NCBI RefSeq assembly: GCF_002954265.1
Contig: NZ_PPSL01000002.1
Location: 1,054,001-1,118,000, forward strand
Source: Flavipsychrobacter stenotrophus
GTDB lineage: Bacteria > Bacteroidota > Bacteroidia > Chitinophagales > Chitinophagaceae
Direction: 5' to 3'
DNA: 64,000 bases
Below, piece after piece: positions 1-8,838 of the stretch; the stretch's first letter is position 1; every line of letters starts with the position of its first letter. A program made the translations under genes and the position numbers. Below the pieces are notes generated by a model, which saw only the letters and a list, made by a program, of their open reading frames with translations, did not search any database and was not told the origin of the DNA.

Positions 1-681
1 CATACTACCCAATTGCTCCTGGGCAAGATTACTCGATTTTCTGAGCGATTTACTGATCCTGCCAATGATCAGTCCGGCTACTGGCAAAAATAAAAGAAGA
101 ATTAAAGTAAGTTGATAGTTGATGTAGATCATTGTGCCGAGGTAGGCAATGATGGTCAGCGGCTCTCGTATAAACACCTCCAAGACACTCATTACCGACA
201 ATTCCACTTCATTAATGTCGTTGGTCATCTTAGAGATCAGGTCACCCTTACGTTCTTCGGTAAAGAAGCCTATTGGCAATGACAGTGTTTTTGCAAAAAG
301 ATCGTTGCGCAGCCTGCGCAAAACCGCATTACGCAATGGGTTGAGAATATAAAGACCTATGTAAAGGAACAGGTTTTTAAGGATAGTGAACACCACTACT
401 ATTACACATACATATGCCAGGGCAGTGAGCTTGTCCTGAGACGCGATAAGATTCTTAAAATAGGCTATGGCAGGCTCAATAAACCCTTTGGGTGCAATGC
501 CGGGTGCTTTTGCTGGCGTGGCATTGATGCTTGCATCGCCAAACAGCAACTGTATCACAGGAATCAGCATGTTGAAGGAAAGCAACCCAAATAAAATACT
601 CAGCAGGTTGGCGCCAAAGTAAAGTGCTATCTTACCTTTATAATCGGCAAGGTAAGTGAGCAGCCTTGATATTTTTTTCAT
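1..681 (-). CDS. ABC exporter, MsbA-type, N-terminal membrane part (partial)
   Basis: The reading frame starts at the ATG at 681-679 with MKKISRLLTYLADYKGKIAL and runs off the left window edge after 227 codons, so only the N-terminal half is present. The sequence has the shape of a type IV ABC exporter membrane domain: two hydrophobic helices around residues 15-40 and 75-105, then the coupling region with FTEERKGDLISKMTNDINEVE, which is typical of MsbA/LmrA-like half transporters. The ATPase domain would lie outside the window. Members export lipids (lipid A precursors), drugs or peptides through the inner membrane, and the substrate cannot be told here. A near-consensus -7 box with a 3-nt spacer (TATCTTTTG) lies on the minus strand about 45 nt upstream. 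The family is certain; the exact role is not. Confidence 0.85.
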   Translation of the reverse strand, partial: MKKISRLLTYLADYKGKIALYFGANLLSILFGLLSFNMLIPVIQLLFGDASINATPAKAPGIAPKGFIEPAIAYFKNLIASQDKLTALAYVCVIVVVFTILKNLFLYIGLYILNPLRNAVLRRLRNDLFAKTLSLPIGFFTEERKGDLISKMTNDINEVELSVMSVLEVFIREPLTIIAYLGTMIYINYQLTLILLLFLPVAGLIIGRISKSLRKSSNLAQEQLGSM

Positions 682-851
682 TCTGTGTTTTTGTGATCTG
701 CTGCCCCGGAAAATTAAAATATGGGCAAAAGATATATTTCGAAAATTAAAGGTAGAAATATTTTCATTCCCGCCTCCCTAATGCTTTCTTAAATGACATT
801 ATGACTACCAAAGGGTTAGCATTTTAGGGCTCCGATTTTACTTTCTTTTTG

Positions 852-859
852 TAAATTTG
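852..859 (+). promoter_or_regulatory. -7 promoter box for the toxin-antitoxin pair
   Basis: TAAATTTG matches the Bacteroidota primary-sigma -7 consensus TAnnTTTG. It lies 20 nt before the antitoxin ATG at 879. No clear -33 TTTG is visible at the usual spacing, so the site rests on the -7 match and its position. Confidence 0.5.
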
Positions 860-878
860 AATTATAAATATTGTGGGT

Positions 879-1121
879 ATGACGTTAGTAGCTTTAAACG
901 AACTGAAAAAAGAAGTAAAGAATCTTATCGATGACGCGGATGAAGAAATGGTAAAAGCCATCCGTGCGATGCTTGAAAATGAGCAGGAAGATGACTGGTG
1001 GGATACTTTACCTGACGCCGTGAAAGCAGGCATTGATGAAGGTATAAAAGACATGGAAGAAGGGAGGGTTACACCACATGAAGAAGTGTGGAAAAAATAT
1101 AGCAAGTGGACAACAAAATAG
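879..1121 (+). CDS. antitoxin of a ParE/RelE-type toxin-antitoxin pair
   Basis: This is a small acidic protein of 80 residues, rich in Glu and Asp, with an amphipathic N-terminal helix (ALNELKKEVKNLIDDADEEMVKAI) and a more disordered charged C-terminus. That is the usual build of RelB/ParD-like 'addiction module component' antitoxins, which bind their operator with the N-terminal part and cap the toxin with the C-terminal tail. An in-frame GTG at 873 is an alternative start, but the ATG at 879 fits the -7 box better. The downstream gene overlaps the last 16 nt and encodes the toxin, which strongly supports the call. The operon is probably repressed by its own antitoxin-toxin complex. Confidence 0.75.
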   Translation: MTLVALNELKKEVKNLIDDADEEMVKAIRAMLENEQEDDWWDTLPDAVKAGIDEGIKDMEEGRVTPHEEVWKKYSKWTTK

Positions 1122-1408
1122 TTTGGTCAGAAAAATCTCAGAAAACATTTAATGACATTATTGAGTACCTATTAAAGGAATGGACAGAAAAAGAAATATT
1201 AAATTTCATTGACCTTGTTCATTCCAAGCTGGATCTGTTATATTCTTTTCCGTATTCCGGCACTACAGTACCAAATAGGAAAAACACCTTTCGAACAGTT
1301 ATTCATAAGAGGGTAATACTTATTTATGACTACAAGCCACTCAAAAAAAAGGTAACATTACTTTTCTTCTGGAACACCCGGCAAGATCCGAAAGGCTTAA
1401 AGTTTTAA
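1106..1408 (+). CDS. ParE/RelE-family toxin
   Basis: This 100-residue protein starts at a GTG inside the 3' end of the antitoxin gene (16-nt overlap), so the two are translationally coupled. It begins with a KIVWSEKSQKTFNDIIEYL segment, the usual first strand and helix of the ParE/RelE fold. It continues with a helix of WTEKEILNFIDLVHSKLDLL type and the beta strands FRTVIHKRVILIYDYKP and KKVTLLFFWNTRQDP. The NTRQDP ending is typical of ParE-like toxins, which poison DNA gyrase; RelE members cut mRNA on the ribosome instead. The final strand and C-terminal basic residues are intact, so the toxin looks functional. I cannot decide between gyrase and ribosome targets from sequence alone. Confidence 0.8.
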   Translation: MDNKIVWSEKSQKTFNDIIEYLLKEWTEKEILNFIDLVHSKLDLLYSFPYSGTTVPNRKNTFRTVIHKRVILIYDYKPLKKKVTLLFFWNTRQDPKGLKF

Positions 1409-1501
1409 ACAGAACATACAGGCTTGGTAGATTGCGAAATTTCGTCATAATACCCCACCCAAATTGTCGTTTATACACTCTCGTAAATGCACATGTAGTA
1501 T

Positions 1502-1509
1502 TAAATTTG
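1502..1509 (+). promoter_or_regulatory. -7 promoter box for the alpha/beta hydrolase
   Basis: TAAATTTG is an exact TAnnTTTG match ending 18 nt before the ATG at 1528. The reading frame is open further upstream to 1432, but this box would lie inside that extension. It therefore argues for the start at 1528. Confidence 0.55.
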
Positions 1510-1527
1510 TGTATTAAATCCACCCTC

Positions 1528-2331
1528 ATGTCAGCAACAACTGCAACCGGAAACTATGCCCATGTAAACGGCATAAAAATGTATTACGAGATTCATGGCT
1601 CGGGCAGCCCGCTGGTACTCATACATGGCGGCGGATCAACTCTTTATACAACATTTGGCAGAATAATGCCCATGCTGGCGCAAACGCACCAGATAATAGG
1701 TGTAGAACTACAGGCGCACGGCCATACGCAGGATAGAGATACGCACAGCAGTTTCGAACAGGATGCTGATGATGTGGCAGAACTACTTAAGCAACTGAAT
1801 GTAACAGGTGCTAATGTGATCGGGTTCAGCAATGGCGGCACTACCGCTATGGCACTGGCCATAAGGCATCCTGACCGGGTACGTAAGCTGGTACTGGCAT
1901 CAGCTTTATACAAAAGGTCTGGAATGCCGCCATGGTTCTGGGATTTCATGATGAACAGTGGTGGTCTTGACAGTATGCCGCAAGTGTACAAAGATGAATA
2001 CCTGAAGATAAACCCCGATGACCATAAAGGTTTGAACGCTATGCACGACAGGGACGCCTACCGTATGCAGACATTTGTAGACTGGAGTGTTGATTCTATA
2101 AGATCTATACAGCAGCCCTCATTGGTGGTAGCAGGTGACCAGGATATAATAACAGTTGAACATACAATAGAAATGTATCGCCTGCTGCCGCACGGACGGT
2201 TAGCCATTCTTCCCGCGAACCATGGCAGCTATTTAGGCGAGATCATGACTCCGGACACAGGTAGCAAGATGCCGGCTTTGTTTGTGGCCATGGTTGAGGA
2301 GTTTTTGGCAGCGCCTATGCCGGAGGGTTAA
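1528..2331 (+). CDS. alpha/beta-fold hydrolase
   Basis: The protein has 267 residues from the chosen ATG. It shows the full alpha/beta hydrolase signature: oxyanion-hole HGGG around residues 33-36, nucleophile elbow GFSNGG with Ser101, a candidate acid Asp204/206 in VAGDQD, and the catalytic His232 in PANHGSYLG. There is no signal peptide from this start, so it is probably cytoplasmic. Relatives include esterases, haloalkane-dehalogenase-like and C-C bond hydrolases. The substrate cannot be predicted. The longer frame from 1432 adds 32 residues that look non-coding and contain the promoter box. It is followed convergently, 9 nt away, by an unrelated minus-strand gene. Confidence 0.85.
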   Translation: MSATTATGNYAHVNGIKMYYEIHGSGSPLVLIHGGGSTLYTTFGRIMPMLAQTHQIIGVELQAHGHTQDRDTHSSFEQDADDVAELLKQLNVTGANVIGFSNGGTTAMALAIRHPDRVRKLVLASALYKRSGMPPWFWDFMMNSGGLDSMPQVYKDEYLKINPDDHKGLNAMHDRDAYRMQTFVDWSVDSIRSIQQPSLVVAGDQDIITVEHTIEMYRLLPHGRLAILPANHGSYLGEIMTPDTGSKMPALFVAMVEEFLAAPMPEG

Positions 2332-2340
2332 CGGGCACAT

Positions 2341-2910
2341 CTATCTGCCAGCAAGTTCCACACTATCAATAATATACAAACTCAGTAAACCTTTTCGGTA
2401 ATATATGCTCAGTGAGGCCGAGGAATCATACCTGTCTTTTTGCTTTTCATTGAAGCTGGCTTCACGTGGTTCATTCCTGAAAAGATACCCGGCATAATAC
2501 ACCTTATAGTCGCCTCCATGCCGATAGGTTCCTCTACGATATCGTTTTTGCATAACCTGTACATGTTGTTTTTGAGCCGCTTTTGCAAACCATTTATTGA
2601 TTGCGAGAGCCAGACACGGCAACGTTGCGGCAAAGCATAATATAGCCAATACTACTATTGTCAGATGACTGGTTTTTTCGTTTCCTGAAAGAATTTTGAA
2701 TACGCCAGTGCGGGGCATAACGAATACTGCGATCACGGTTGAAACAATAGCCATTATGTAAAGGATGATAATGCTCACCTGCGTACACGCAGCAAGTGTG
2801 AGGAGAAATTCGAAACAGGCAATGCCCTGTAACAACAGAAGTGTCCCGATTACTTTTGCTACAATAGGACTCTTAACCTTTTCCTGACACCTATCTTCAC
2901 CCATTTTCAT
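2341..2910 (-). CDS. hypothetical membrane protein
   Basis: I do not recognise a family. The 189-residue protein has three hydrophobic segments at roughly residues 17-42, 47-66 and 82-105, followed by a basic, tyrosine-rich soluble tail (KRYRRGTYRHGGDYKVYYAG region). It starts 14 nt inside the end of the LtrA-family gene at 2897-4093, so the two are probably cotranscribed and coupled. A second ATG two codons later (MGEDRC) is an equally good start. The role is unknown; its membrane location is the only safe statement. Confidence 0.6.
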   Translation of the reverse strand: MKMGEDRCQEKVKSPIVAKVIGTLLLLQGIACFEFLLTLAACTQVSIIILYIMAIVSTVIAVFVMPRTGVFKILSGNEKTSHLTIVVLAILCFAATLPCLALAINKWFAKAAQKQHVQVMQKRYRRGTYRHGGDYKVYYAGYLFRNEPREASFNEKQKDRYDSSASLSIYYRKGLLSLYIIDSVELAGR

Positions 2911-4093
2911 CGGCTTTATTTTTCTCCACTCTTACCCAAGTATTGGTAATAATGACGATAACAAATAACAGAGCAACAAAAATGCCCAAAAGGTAAGCTA
3001 TCAAAGGCAACCACGGTAACAGCAGCGTTATGCCCAATATAATGGCGCCCGTTATAAAGAGTAACACTCTTAAAAGTTTCCTGGCGCCATGGTACTCAGC
3101 AGGATATTCTAAAAAACAACTGAGTGCTGAGGTACTCAGCAAGAAGAACGATATGCCTGTAGCATACATACCGCGTGGCACGTTCAGCGCACTGGCCGGC
3201 TGATGCATTACTCCGGGGAAATAAGCCCCCGCTATGCCCAGGCTGGCAATCAACGGTATATAGATGACAGACATCGTCATCCCTGCTGCATACCCCGGCT
3301 TGCTTTCCCTGTCTGCTATTAGTGCAAAGAATATCCACCAGAGGGCAAAGGTTATCAAGATCCCCAGCCCGAAGCACAACCACACCTGTGGTGAAATCTC
3401 ATCTAACGGTCCAATGCAATTGATGACACCCAATATTGCCTCACCAAACACTATGATCACCATTAACCCCAGCCGCTCTACCATGCTCGATGATAAAGAG
3501 AAGTCATTGGCTCTTTCCGGGTATCTACGAAATGCCAAAAATGGAGGTAGATAATTAAGAAGAAGCGCTAACCAAAGTATAACACGCTTCTCTGTGGCCG
3601 GCGCAAACAAGGAGCAAATGATCAAAGCAAGAGATATCAGGTAGCAAACGGTGTAAGGCACATTCAGCTTGCGGTGCTCTTTATCATAGATACCAACACT
3701 CCACCACAGGTAGGTAATGAACAGCTGTAGAAAGGCAAGGCTTATGGTAGATCTGAATATCAGTTTGTCTGGCTGGCTGCCAAGCGTTACTGCCAGTGCA
3801 GCTACGGCCACCATTTGCCACAGTGTCATAAACCTTGTTCGCACGCCGGGTGTGCCATGCAGATCATAATACTGGCTGCCATTATACCAACCCCAGAAGA
3901 TGATAGCGAACATGTAGAGGTAGTCAATAAACCCCACAACAGAGGTGTGCTGCACCAACAACTGAGTAGTGCGCGAGATCACAATCACATACACCAGGTC
4001 ATAAAACAACTCCAGCCAGCTAATCTTTCGCTCAGCTGCACGGGTGGTAAATTTTTTAGGCGCTCCCCACCATATGCTGTTGTGTATGGCCAT
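2897..4093 (-). CDS. low temperature requirement protein A (LtrA) family membrane protein
   Basis: The 398-residue protein opens with RKISWLELFYDLVYVIVISRTTQLL, the hallmark LELFYDLVFV motif of the LtrA family (PF06772). It then shows about ten hydrophobic helices across its whole length, as in other LtrA proteins. The name comes from a Listeria mutant unable to grow in the cold, but the biochemical function of the family is not established. Its length is typical. It precedes and overlaps the small membrane protein at 2341-2910. No clear promoter box is visible directly upstream on this strand. Confidence 0.85.
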   Translation of the reverse strand: MAIHNSIWWGAPKKFTTRAAERKISWLELFYDLVYVIVISRTTQLLVQHTSVVGFIDYLYMFAIIFWGWYNGSQYYDLHGTPGVRTRFMTLWQMVAVAALAVTLGSQPDKLIFRSTISLAFLQLFITYLWWSVGIYDKEHRKLNVPYTVCYLISLALIICSLFAPATEKRVILWLALLLNYLPPFLAFRRYPERANDFSLSSSMVERLGLMVIIVFGEAILGVINCIGPLDEISPQVWLCFGLGILITFALWWIFFALIADRESKPGYAAGMTMSVIYIPLIASLGIAGAYFPGVMHQPASALNVPRGMYATGISFFLLSTSALSCFLEYPAEYHGARKLLRVLLFITGAIILGITLLLPWLPLIAYLLGIFVALLFVIVIITNTWVRVEKNKADENG

Positions 4094-4185
4094 TTAGCTC
4101 AGATAATTATGACGTCAATTTAGTGATAAATACGGGAATCTCAGTTAATTCCGATTATATATAAGGGCCTTAGGTTGTGCGGACA

Positions 4186-4214
4186 TTTTTGGAATACTAT
4201 TATTATATATCTTT
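4186..4214 (+). promoter_or_regulatory. candidate -33/-7 promoter upstream of cysS
   Basis: TATCTTTG at 4207-4214 matches TAnnTTTG, and a TTTTTGG at 4186-4192 lies at about the right distance for the -33 TTTG element. This is the best complete Bacteroidota-type promoter in the 345-nt gap 4094-4438. Transcription from it would give a leader of about 220 nt before cysS. Confidence 0.5.
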
Positions 4215-4351
4215 GTGCTCAGATGAACAGCAAGAATATTCATATTTTCTTTCCAACTCCTATAGCACGATGTATAGCGGGAGTGGGTTTACTATGCCTT
4301 TAGGGCTATATCATTTCCTCCTCCCCTCAATCTTTTAATAAGAAACATAGC

Positions 4352-4359
4352 TATTTTTG
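4352..4359 (+). promoter_or_regulatory. second -7 box upstream of cysS
   Basis: TATTTTTG matches TAnnTTTG about 80 nt before the cysS ATG. No convincing -33 element accompanies it. The rest of the 4094-4438 gap is AT-rich, and I see no open reading frame or strong hairpin in it. Confidence 0.4.
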
Positions 4360-4438
4360 CACTGCTTTTGCCAAAGGCGGCATTGCTTATTGTTTACCAT
4401 TTGTGGCCTGTTGCAGGCTACTGACTATATCATAAATA

Positions 4439-5935
4439 ATGACACACGATCTACATTTTTACAATTCATATACCAGACAAAAAGAGAAGTTTGAATCTAT
4501 AACCCCCGGCCATGTAGGCTTGTATGTGTGCGGACCAACAGTATCTGGTGAGTCTCACCTGGGCCACGCTCGTCCCTACATCACTTTTGATGTGGTACAG
4601 CGCTACCTGCGCCACCTGGGCTATAAAGTACGCTACGTGCGTAACATCACCGATGCCGGCCACTTTGAAGAGGAAGGTCGCGACGCGATAGACAAGGTGA
4701 ATGAGAAAGCCAAGCTGGAAAAGATGGAGCCAATGGAAATGGTGCACAAATACACCAACCTGTTCCACCACGGCATGCGTTTGTTCAATAACGACGATCC
4801 TGCAATTGAGCCAACAGCCACCGGCCATATTATAGAGCAGATAAGCATGATAGAAACCATCATAGAGCGCGGTTATGCCTATGAGGTGAATGGTTCTGTT
4901 TACTTTGATGTGAATAAATATGCTGAAGGCTATCCTTACGGAAAGCTTTCGGGCCGCATACTGGAAGACCAGCTGGAAACTACACGTGAACTGGACGGAC
5001 AGGACGAGAAGCGCAATAAAGCGGATTTCGCACTGTGGAAGAAAGCCCCGCCGGAACACCTTATGCGCTGGAAAAGCCCGTGGGGTGAAGGTTTCCCGGG
5101 TTGGCATATTGAGTGCTCGGCAATGAGCAGTAAGTATCTGGGCGAAGTGTTTGATATACACGGTGGCGGTATGGACCTGCAGTTTCCTCACCATGAGAGC
5201 GAGATAGCACAAAGCACTATTGCTCATGGTCACGCACCCGTGCGTTATTGGATGCATAATAACATGATCACCATCAACGGTAAGAAGATGGGGAAGAGTT
5301 ATAATAACTTCATCACCCTGTCTCAATTGTTCAGTGGTGATCATCCCGTGTTGGAGCAGGCCTACCACCCAATGGTGGTGCGTTTCTATATACTGCAAAC
5401 CCATTACCGCAGTACGCTCGACTTCAGTAATGAAGCACTACAAGCTTCTGAAAAAGCAGCACGCAGACTGTGGGAAGCACATGAGTTGGTGCAGAAGATG
5501 GTACACCCGGGTAATGATACCGCCGGTGATCCTAAACTTGACGAACAGGTAAATACCTGGATGAGAGAGTGCACAGAATTCATGAACGACGACTTTAATA
5601 CCGCCAAGGTCATAGCTAACTTATTTGAGTTAACTCCGGTTATTAACGGCATTAAAGGTGGTCAGGTGAAAGCTGGCGCCCTGTCGGCGGCAACATTTGC
5701 ATTACTTAAAGTAACATTCAAGGTATTTCTGGAGGATATACTGGGTATGCAGGCGCTGCAGGTAGCTCAGAACAACAAAATGGACCAGGTATTATCACTG
5801 TTGATAGAGATTCGTGCAGATGCTAAAAAGCGTAAAGACTTCGCTACCAGCGATCAGATACGCAACAAGCTGGCCGAAAACGGTGTGTTGTTGAAAGATG
5901 AGAAAGACGGCACAGTAAGTTATAGTATTGAGTAA
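4439..5935 (+). CDS. cysS: cysteinyl-tRNA synthetase
   Basis: CysS charges tRNA-Cys with cysteine in the cytoplasm. The 498-residue protein carries the class I signatures: a zinc-ligand Cys31 in the YVCGPTV motif, the HIGH box as HLGH (40-43), the ECSAMS and HHESEIAQS zinc/cysteine-binding segments, and the KMSKS loop as KMGKS (283-287). The C-terminal helical region ends with the anticodon-binding part containing [17 protein letters not shown], typical of CysS. Length and domain order are normal. It is monocistronic, with its own promoters upstream and a strong intrinsic terminator 11 nt after the stop. Highly confident. Confidence 0.97.
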   Translation: MTHDLHFYNSYTRQKEKFESITPGHVGLYVCGPTVSGESHLGHARPYITFDVVQRYLRHLGYKVRYVRNITDAGHFEEEGRDAIDKVNEKAKLEKMEPMEMVHKYTNLFHHGMRLFNNDDPAIEPTATGHIIEQISMIETIIERGYAYEVNGSVYFDVNKYAEGYPYGKLSGRILEDQLETTRELDGQDEKRNKADFALWKKAPPEHLMRWKSPWGEGFPGWHIECSAMSSKYLGEVFDIHGGGMDLQFPHHESEIAQSTIAHGHAPVRYWMHNNMITINGKKMGKSYNNFITLSQLFSGDHPVLEQAYHPMVVRFYILQTHYRSTLDFSNEALQASEKAARRLWEAHELVQKMVHPGNDTAGDPKLDEQVNTWMRECTEFMNDDFNTAKVIANLFELTPVINGIKGGQVKAGALSAATFALLKVTFKVFLEDILGMQALQVAQNNKMDQVLSLLIEIRADAKKRKDFATSDQIRNKLAENGVLLKDEKDGTVSYSIE

Positions 5936-5946
5936 TTTTTTTTACG

Positions 5947-5976
5947 GGGCCGGCCATATTGGCCGGCCCATTTTTA
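5947..5976 (+). terminator. intrinsic terminator of cysS
   Basis: A perfect 9-bp GC stem (GGGCCGGCC / GGCCGGCCC) with an ATATT loop at 5956-5960 is followed by a run of T. It lies just after the cysS stop codon. Confidence 0.9.
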
Positions 5977-6151
5977 TAAAGGCTAAACGCTAAAAAGTAA
6001 TGTTACTATAGCGGTAAAATCGTTTATACAATTGATTATTAGCTAGTTACGTTACCCCTCTTCCGATGTTAACTATAAATTAAGCTCAACCTCGAAAGGC
6101 ATTTTTTCTGCAATTGAGTAGAAATTTGTTTAGTTTAGCGCCTGATAAGTT

Positions 6152-7291
6152 ATGAGTAACACAGTACAACAAAAGGAAAGATTTCATTTTTTAGACGGAC
6201 TACGTGGTATTGCGGCCAGCATGATAGTTATACATCATGCCTTCACCTCTAATATTGGAAAATTTCTTGATGCGCATCACCTTGGTGTTCTTTCGTTTTT
6301 GTATAGAAATTTTACGCAGTCGGGGGTGGAGTTGTTTTTTGTATTGAGTGGTGTAGTCTTACTCAGGCCCTACCTCAGGCAAGAGCGTAAATTCGAAGTT
6401 GGCAAATATTTTTACAGGAGAGCAAGGCGTATTTATCCTCCTTTTTGGGGCGCATTGGCTTTTGGTACATTGGTCGTTTACTTAAATACAACCTATCCTA
6501 CATGGTACTCACGTATACTCATTCCGTTTTCGTTCACTAATACAGTGCGACAGATTGCTATATTTTCACCTAGAGGGGGTTATTACAATCTCGCATGGTG
6601 GAGCCTGCAAATTGAACTCCTTTTTTATATTTTTGTTCCTGCCGTCATTTATTTTTCATCTAAGCCAGAAAGATGGAATGCAAAAAAATTGTTTTTTCTA
6701 ATCCCATTTTCTATTGCTGCAGTCGTAGGATTGCAGATGTTTTTTACTAACTATTTGCCCGGCCAATACACTATCTATCATGTAAGCGCAAACATATATA
6801 AGTTTATTGACTACCCTGTTTGCTTTATGATGGGTACCTACCTGGCATGCAAAAATGAGAATAACAATACTGCTCGCATTCTGATGTTACTTGGATTGGC
6901 AACATTGATTGTTTCTTACTTTTATGTTCCCTTGGTCTCAAGTGCATACGGACTAATTTATGGTGGCTTTATAATGATGGCCTTCAACACGGTAAGTATA
7001 AAAAAAGTGCTGAGTAATCCTATTATGATATGGCTTGGAGAGCGTTCTTATTCACTGTTTCTAATACATTTTTCAGTATTCTACTTTACTAACTTCATAG
7101 TATCGCACATAACTCCGGATAGAAACAGTACATACGCATTACTCACACGTCTGATAGGTATACCGCTGGCACTGTTCTTTGCTATGCTGCTGTTCCATTT
7201 CGTTGAGCGCAGGCAAGCTCGTGGCCTACTTACTGAGAAGGCTTTCTGGCCTTGGCAGGCAAAAAAAGTAATGGTGGATCAGGGGTTCTGA
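6152..7291 (+). CDS. acyltransferase 3 family membrane protein (OafA/YrhL-like)
   Basis: The 379-residue protein begins with FHFLDGLRGIAASMIVIHHA, which contains the conserved N-terminal motif and His28/His29 of membrane acyltransferases of the AT3 family (PF01757). FVLSGVVLLRPYL follows, matching the FFxLSGF motif, and about ten hydrophobic helices cover the rest. Members transfer acetyl or other acyl groups across the inner membrane to surface sugars, O-antigen, peptidoglycan or exopolysaccharide. The substrate here is unknown, because no glycan-synthesis neighbours are present. A near-consensus -7 element (GAAATTTG) lies about 25 nt upstream of the ATG. The protein lacks an SGNH domain, so it is the short form. 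Confidence 0.88.
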   Translation: MSNTVQQKERFHFLDGLRGIAASMIVIHHAFTSNIGKFLDAHHLGVLSFLYRNFTQSGVELFFVLSGVVLLRPYLRQERKFEVGKYFYRRARRIYPPFWGALAFGTLVVYLNTTYPTWYSRILIPFSFTNTVRQIAIFSPRGGYYNLAWWSLQIELLFYIFVPAVIYFSSKPERWNAKKLFFLIPFSIAAVVGLQMFFTNYLPGQYTIYHVSANIYKFIDYPVCFMMGTYLACKNENNNTARILMLLGLATLIVSYFYVPLVSSAYGLIYGGFIMMAFNTVSIKKVLSNPIMIWLGERSYSLFLIHFSVFYFTNFIVSHITPDRNSTYALLTRLIGIPLALFFAMLLFHFVERRQARGLLTEKAFWPWQAKKVMVDQGF

Positions 7292-7353
7292 TTTCTTTAG
7301 TAGAAGTTCTTTTGGTTGCTCGAGAAGTGGTTCAATCAACCTGTCTATGATCA

Positions 7354-7938
7354 TCATGCGTGGCCGAGTATTATAATTGTAGCCATAATAGCCGGCAAAG
7401 CGGATGCGACCGCACTAAGAAATGACATTATAGCAAAAAAGAGCGCTATCATAGATACGCCCAATACTATGCCGGCAATGGCCATTCCTTTCTTCTTTCG
7501 CCGCACAAGGCCAATGCTGCCAAATATAACAGCAAACAGATCTGAGTAGAGCCAGATAACTACAGCCGTTACTAAAAAGGGAGAGAATAAAGTGCACATG
7601 GCTAGTATAAACGCCGCTACAGAAAGTAAGCCAAGATAAAGAGATAACCTACCAAATATACCACTGCGCTTCGCATGAGCAGGGTGCACCTCCTTTTGTT
7701 CATCGTTATTGTCACTCCGGTTTGCAGACATTATCTTATCGATACGTTTTGTTAGTAATGAACGATGTGTAGGCAGAACAGAATCTGTAGCGATATGCTG
7801 TGCGACCATGGTTCTTGCACTCATACTGTCGGCAACAATGTGAATAGGGAATGCTGCTTGTGCAGGCATTGTAACAATCAGTATAATGAATGAAGCGATA
7901 AAAAGTAATGACCGATAACTTAAAGCTCTGTTTGACAT
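7354..7938 (-). CDS. hypothetical exported membrane protein, DUF4190-like C-terminus
   Basis: The 194-residue protein starts with a signal-peptide-like segment (residues 8-29, ending PAQAA). A polar stretch of about 80 residues comes next, then two to three hydrophobic helices from about residue 95 on. The segment KKKGMAIAGIVLGVSMIALFF, with its Gly-Ile-Val-Leu-Gly pattern, resembles the small DUF4190-type domains of Bacteroidota, where an Arg/Lys patch precedes a glycine-rich helix. This resemblance is tentative. It is followed on the same strand, after about 45 nt of upstream spacing, by the lipoprotein gene at 7985-8662. No function can be given. Confidence 0.6.
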   Translation of the reverse strand: MSNRALSYRSLLFIASFIILIVTMPAQAAFPIHIVADSMSARTMVAQHIATDSVLPTHRSLLTKRIDKIMSANRSDNNDEQKEVHPAHAKRSGIFGRLSLYLGLLSVAAFILAMCTLFSPFLVTAVVIWLYSDLFAVIFGSIGLVRRKKKGMAIAGIVLGVSMIALFFAIMSFLSAVASALPAIMATIIILGHA

Positions 7939-7984
7939 AACAATGATTTATTGAAGTGATGGAAGAACGCTGCGTAATTGGTTA

Positions 7985-8662
7985 TCAGAATACAAGTTTG
8001 TAGCGGAGCACTTCCCAGTTTTTTTTAAGTGTGGCCTGCGGGTGGTCTATGTTCATTTTGATGACACCGGCATCGGCACTGATGTAGATGAAGTCGTTTT
8101 TGGCGTAAGGATAGCCGGCGATTGTGTTTCCTGCGTACAGATTGATCTCGGCTACATTGTAATAGGTGGTGCCATTGACCACATAGGACGAATAGACATT
8201 GGTGATGGTGCTATGGGCTACATCGTTACCGCCCAGGAGGGTTTCATAAAAACCTTTTTTAAAGGGGTAGCAGAATAGCTTACCTGAATAGCCATGGTCT
8301 CCAACTTTAGGGTCGTCAATGAAGAGCGATACGGTATTGACACCGAGGGCCACTCTCCAGTTAAATGTATCTACAGCATTGGCCTCACTGTTGTAGTCGG
8401 CAATACATAAACTCACATCATCTATGTCTGTACCATCTGTAATGTTGCTGACGTTGATCTTGTTTTTGTAGCCCACAATCACAAAGCTGTCTACCCTGCC
8501 AGTGAGATCATCGCTGTAGACCCAGTAGCTTTTTTCGTGGAAGCCGAAGTGTGTAACCACATCGGCATTGCTGAGCATGTTTTTAGCTTGTTTGATCTTG
8601 CCGCAGGCGGTCATTGATAAAGCAGCGACACCTGCTATTACGAGGGTATGTATGGATTTCAT
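7985..8662 (-). CDS. hypothetical lipoprotein
   Basis: The 225-residue protein begins with a classic lipoprotein signal (MKSIHTLVIAGVAALSMTAC, lipobox LSMTAC, Cys20), so it should be lipidated and membrane-anchored. The rest is beta-rich with no catalytic motif I recognise. The -7 region on the minus strand reads TTCCTTTG, one base off consensus, a few tens of bases upstream. It sits downstream of, and on the same strand as, the LytTR response regulator gene. A 176-nt gap between them makes a shared transcript possible but unproven. Confidence 0.7.
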   Translation of the reverse strand: MKSIHTLVIAGVAALSMTACGKIKQAKNMLSNADVVTHFGFHEKSYWVYSDDLTGRVDSFVIVGYKNKINVSNITDGTDIDDVSLCIADYNSEANAVDTFNWRVALGVNTVSLFIDDPKVGDHGYSGKLFCYPFKKGFYETLLGGNDVAHSTITNVYSSYVVNGTTYYNVAEINLYAGNTIAGYPYAKNDFIYISADAGVIKMNIDHPQATLKKNWEVLRYKLVF

Positions 8663-8838
8663 CTGTAAGCATTTTTATTAGTACAGGACAAAGGAATACA
8701 TAAACCCGGAGCGGGAAAGGGGGCAGTTTACAAAGTGCGGCTTTGGGTTTATGAAGTGCGTAAAAGGGCGCGAGGACGGGACGGACCACAGTACTTTGGC
8801 AATTGCAGAAAGAGGTGTTTATAATTGATGCACTTCTA

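Noticed and set aside
1432-1527. 32-residue N-terminal extension of the alpha/beta hydrolase
   Set aside because: A -7 promoter box lies inside it at 1502-1509; the ATG at 1528 fits the family better.
4466-5404. 312-codon open frame on the minus strand
   Set aside because: It lies fully antisense to cysS, whose motifs are certain; the translated sequence shows no domain and arises from codon bias.
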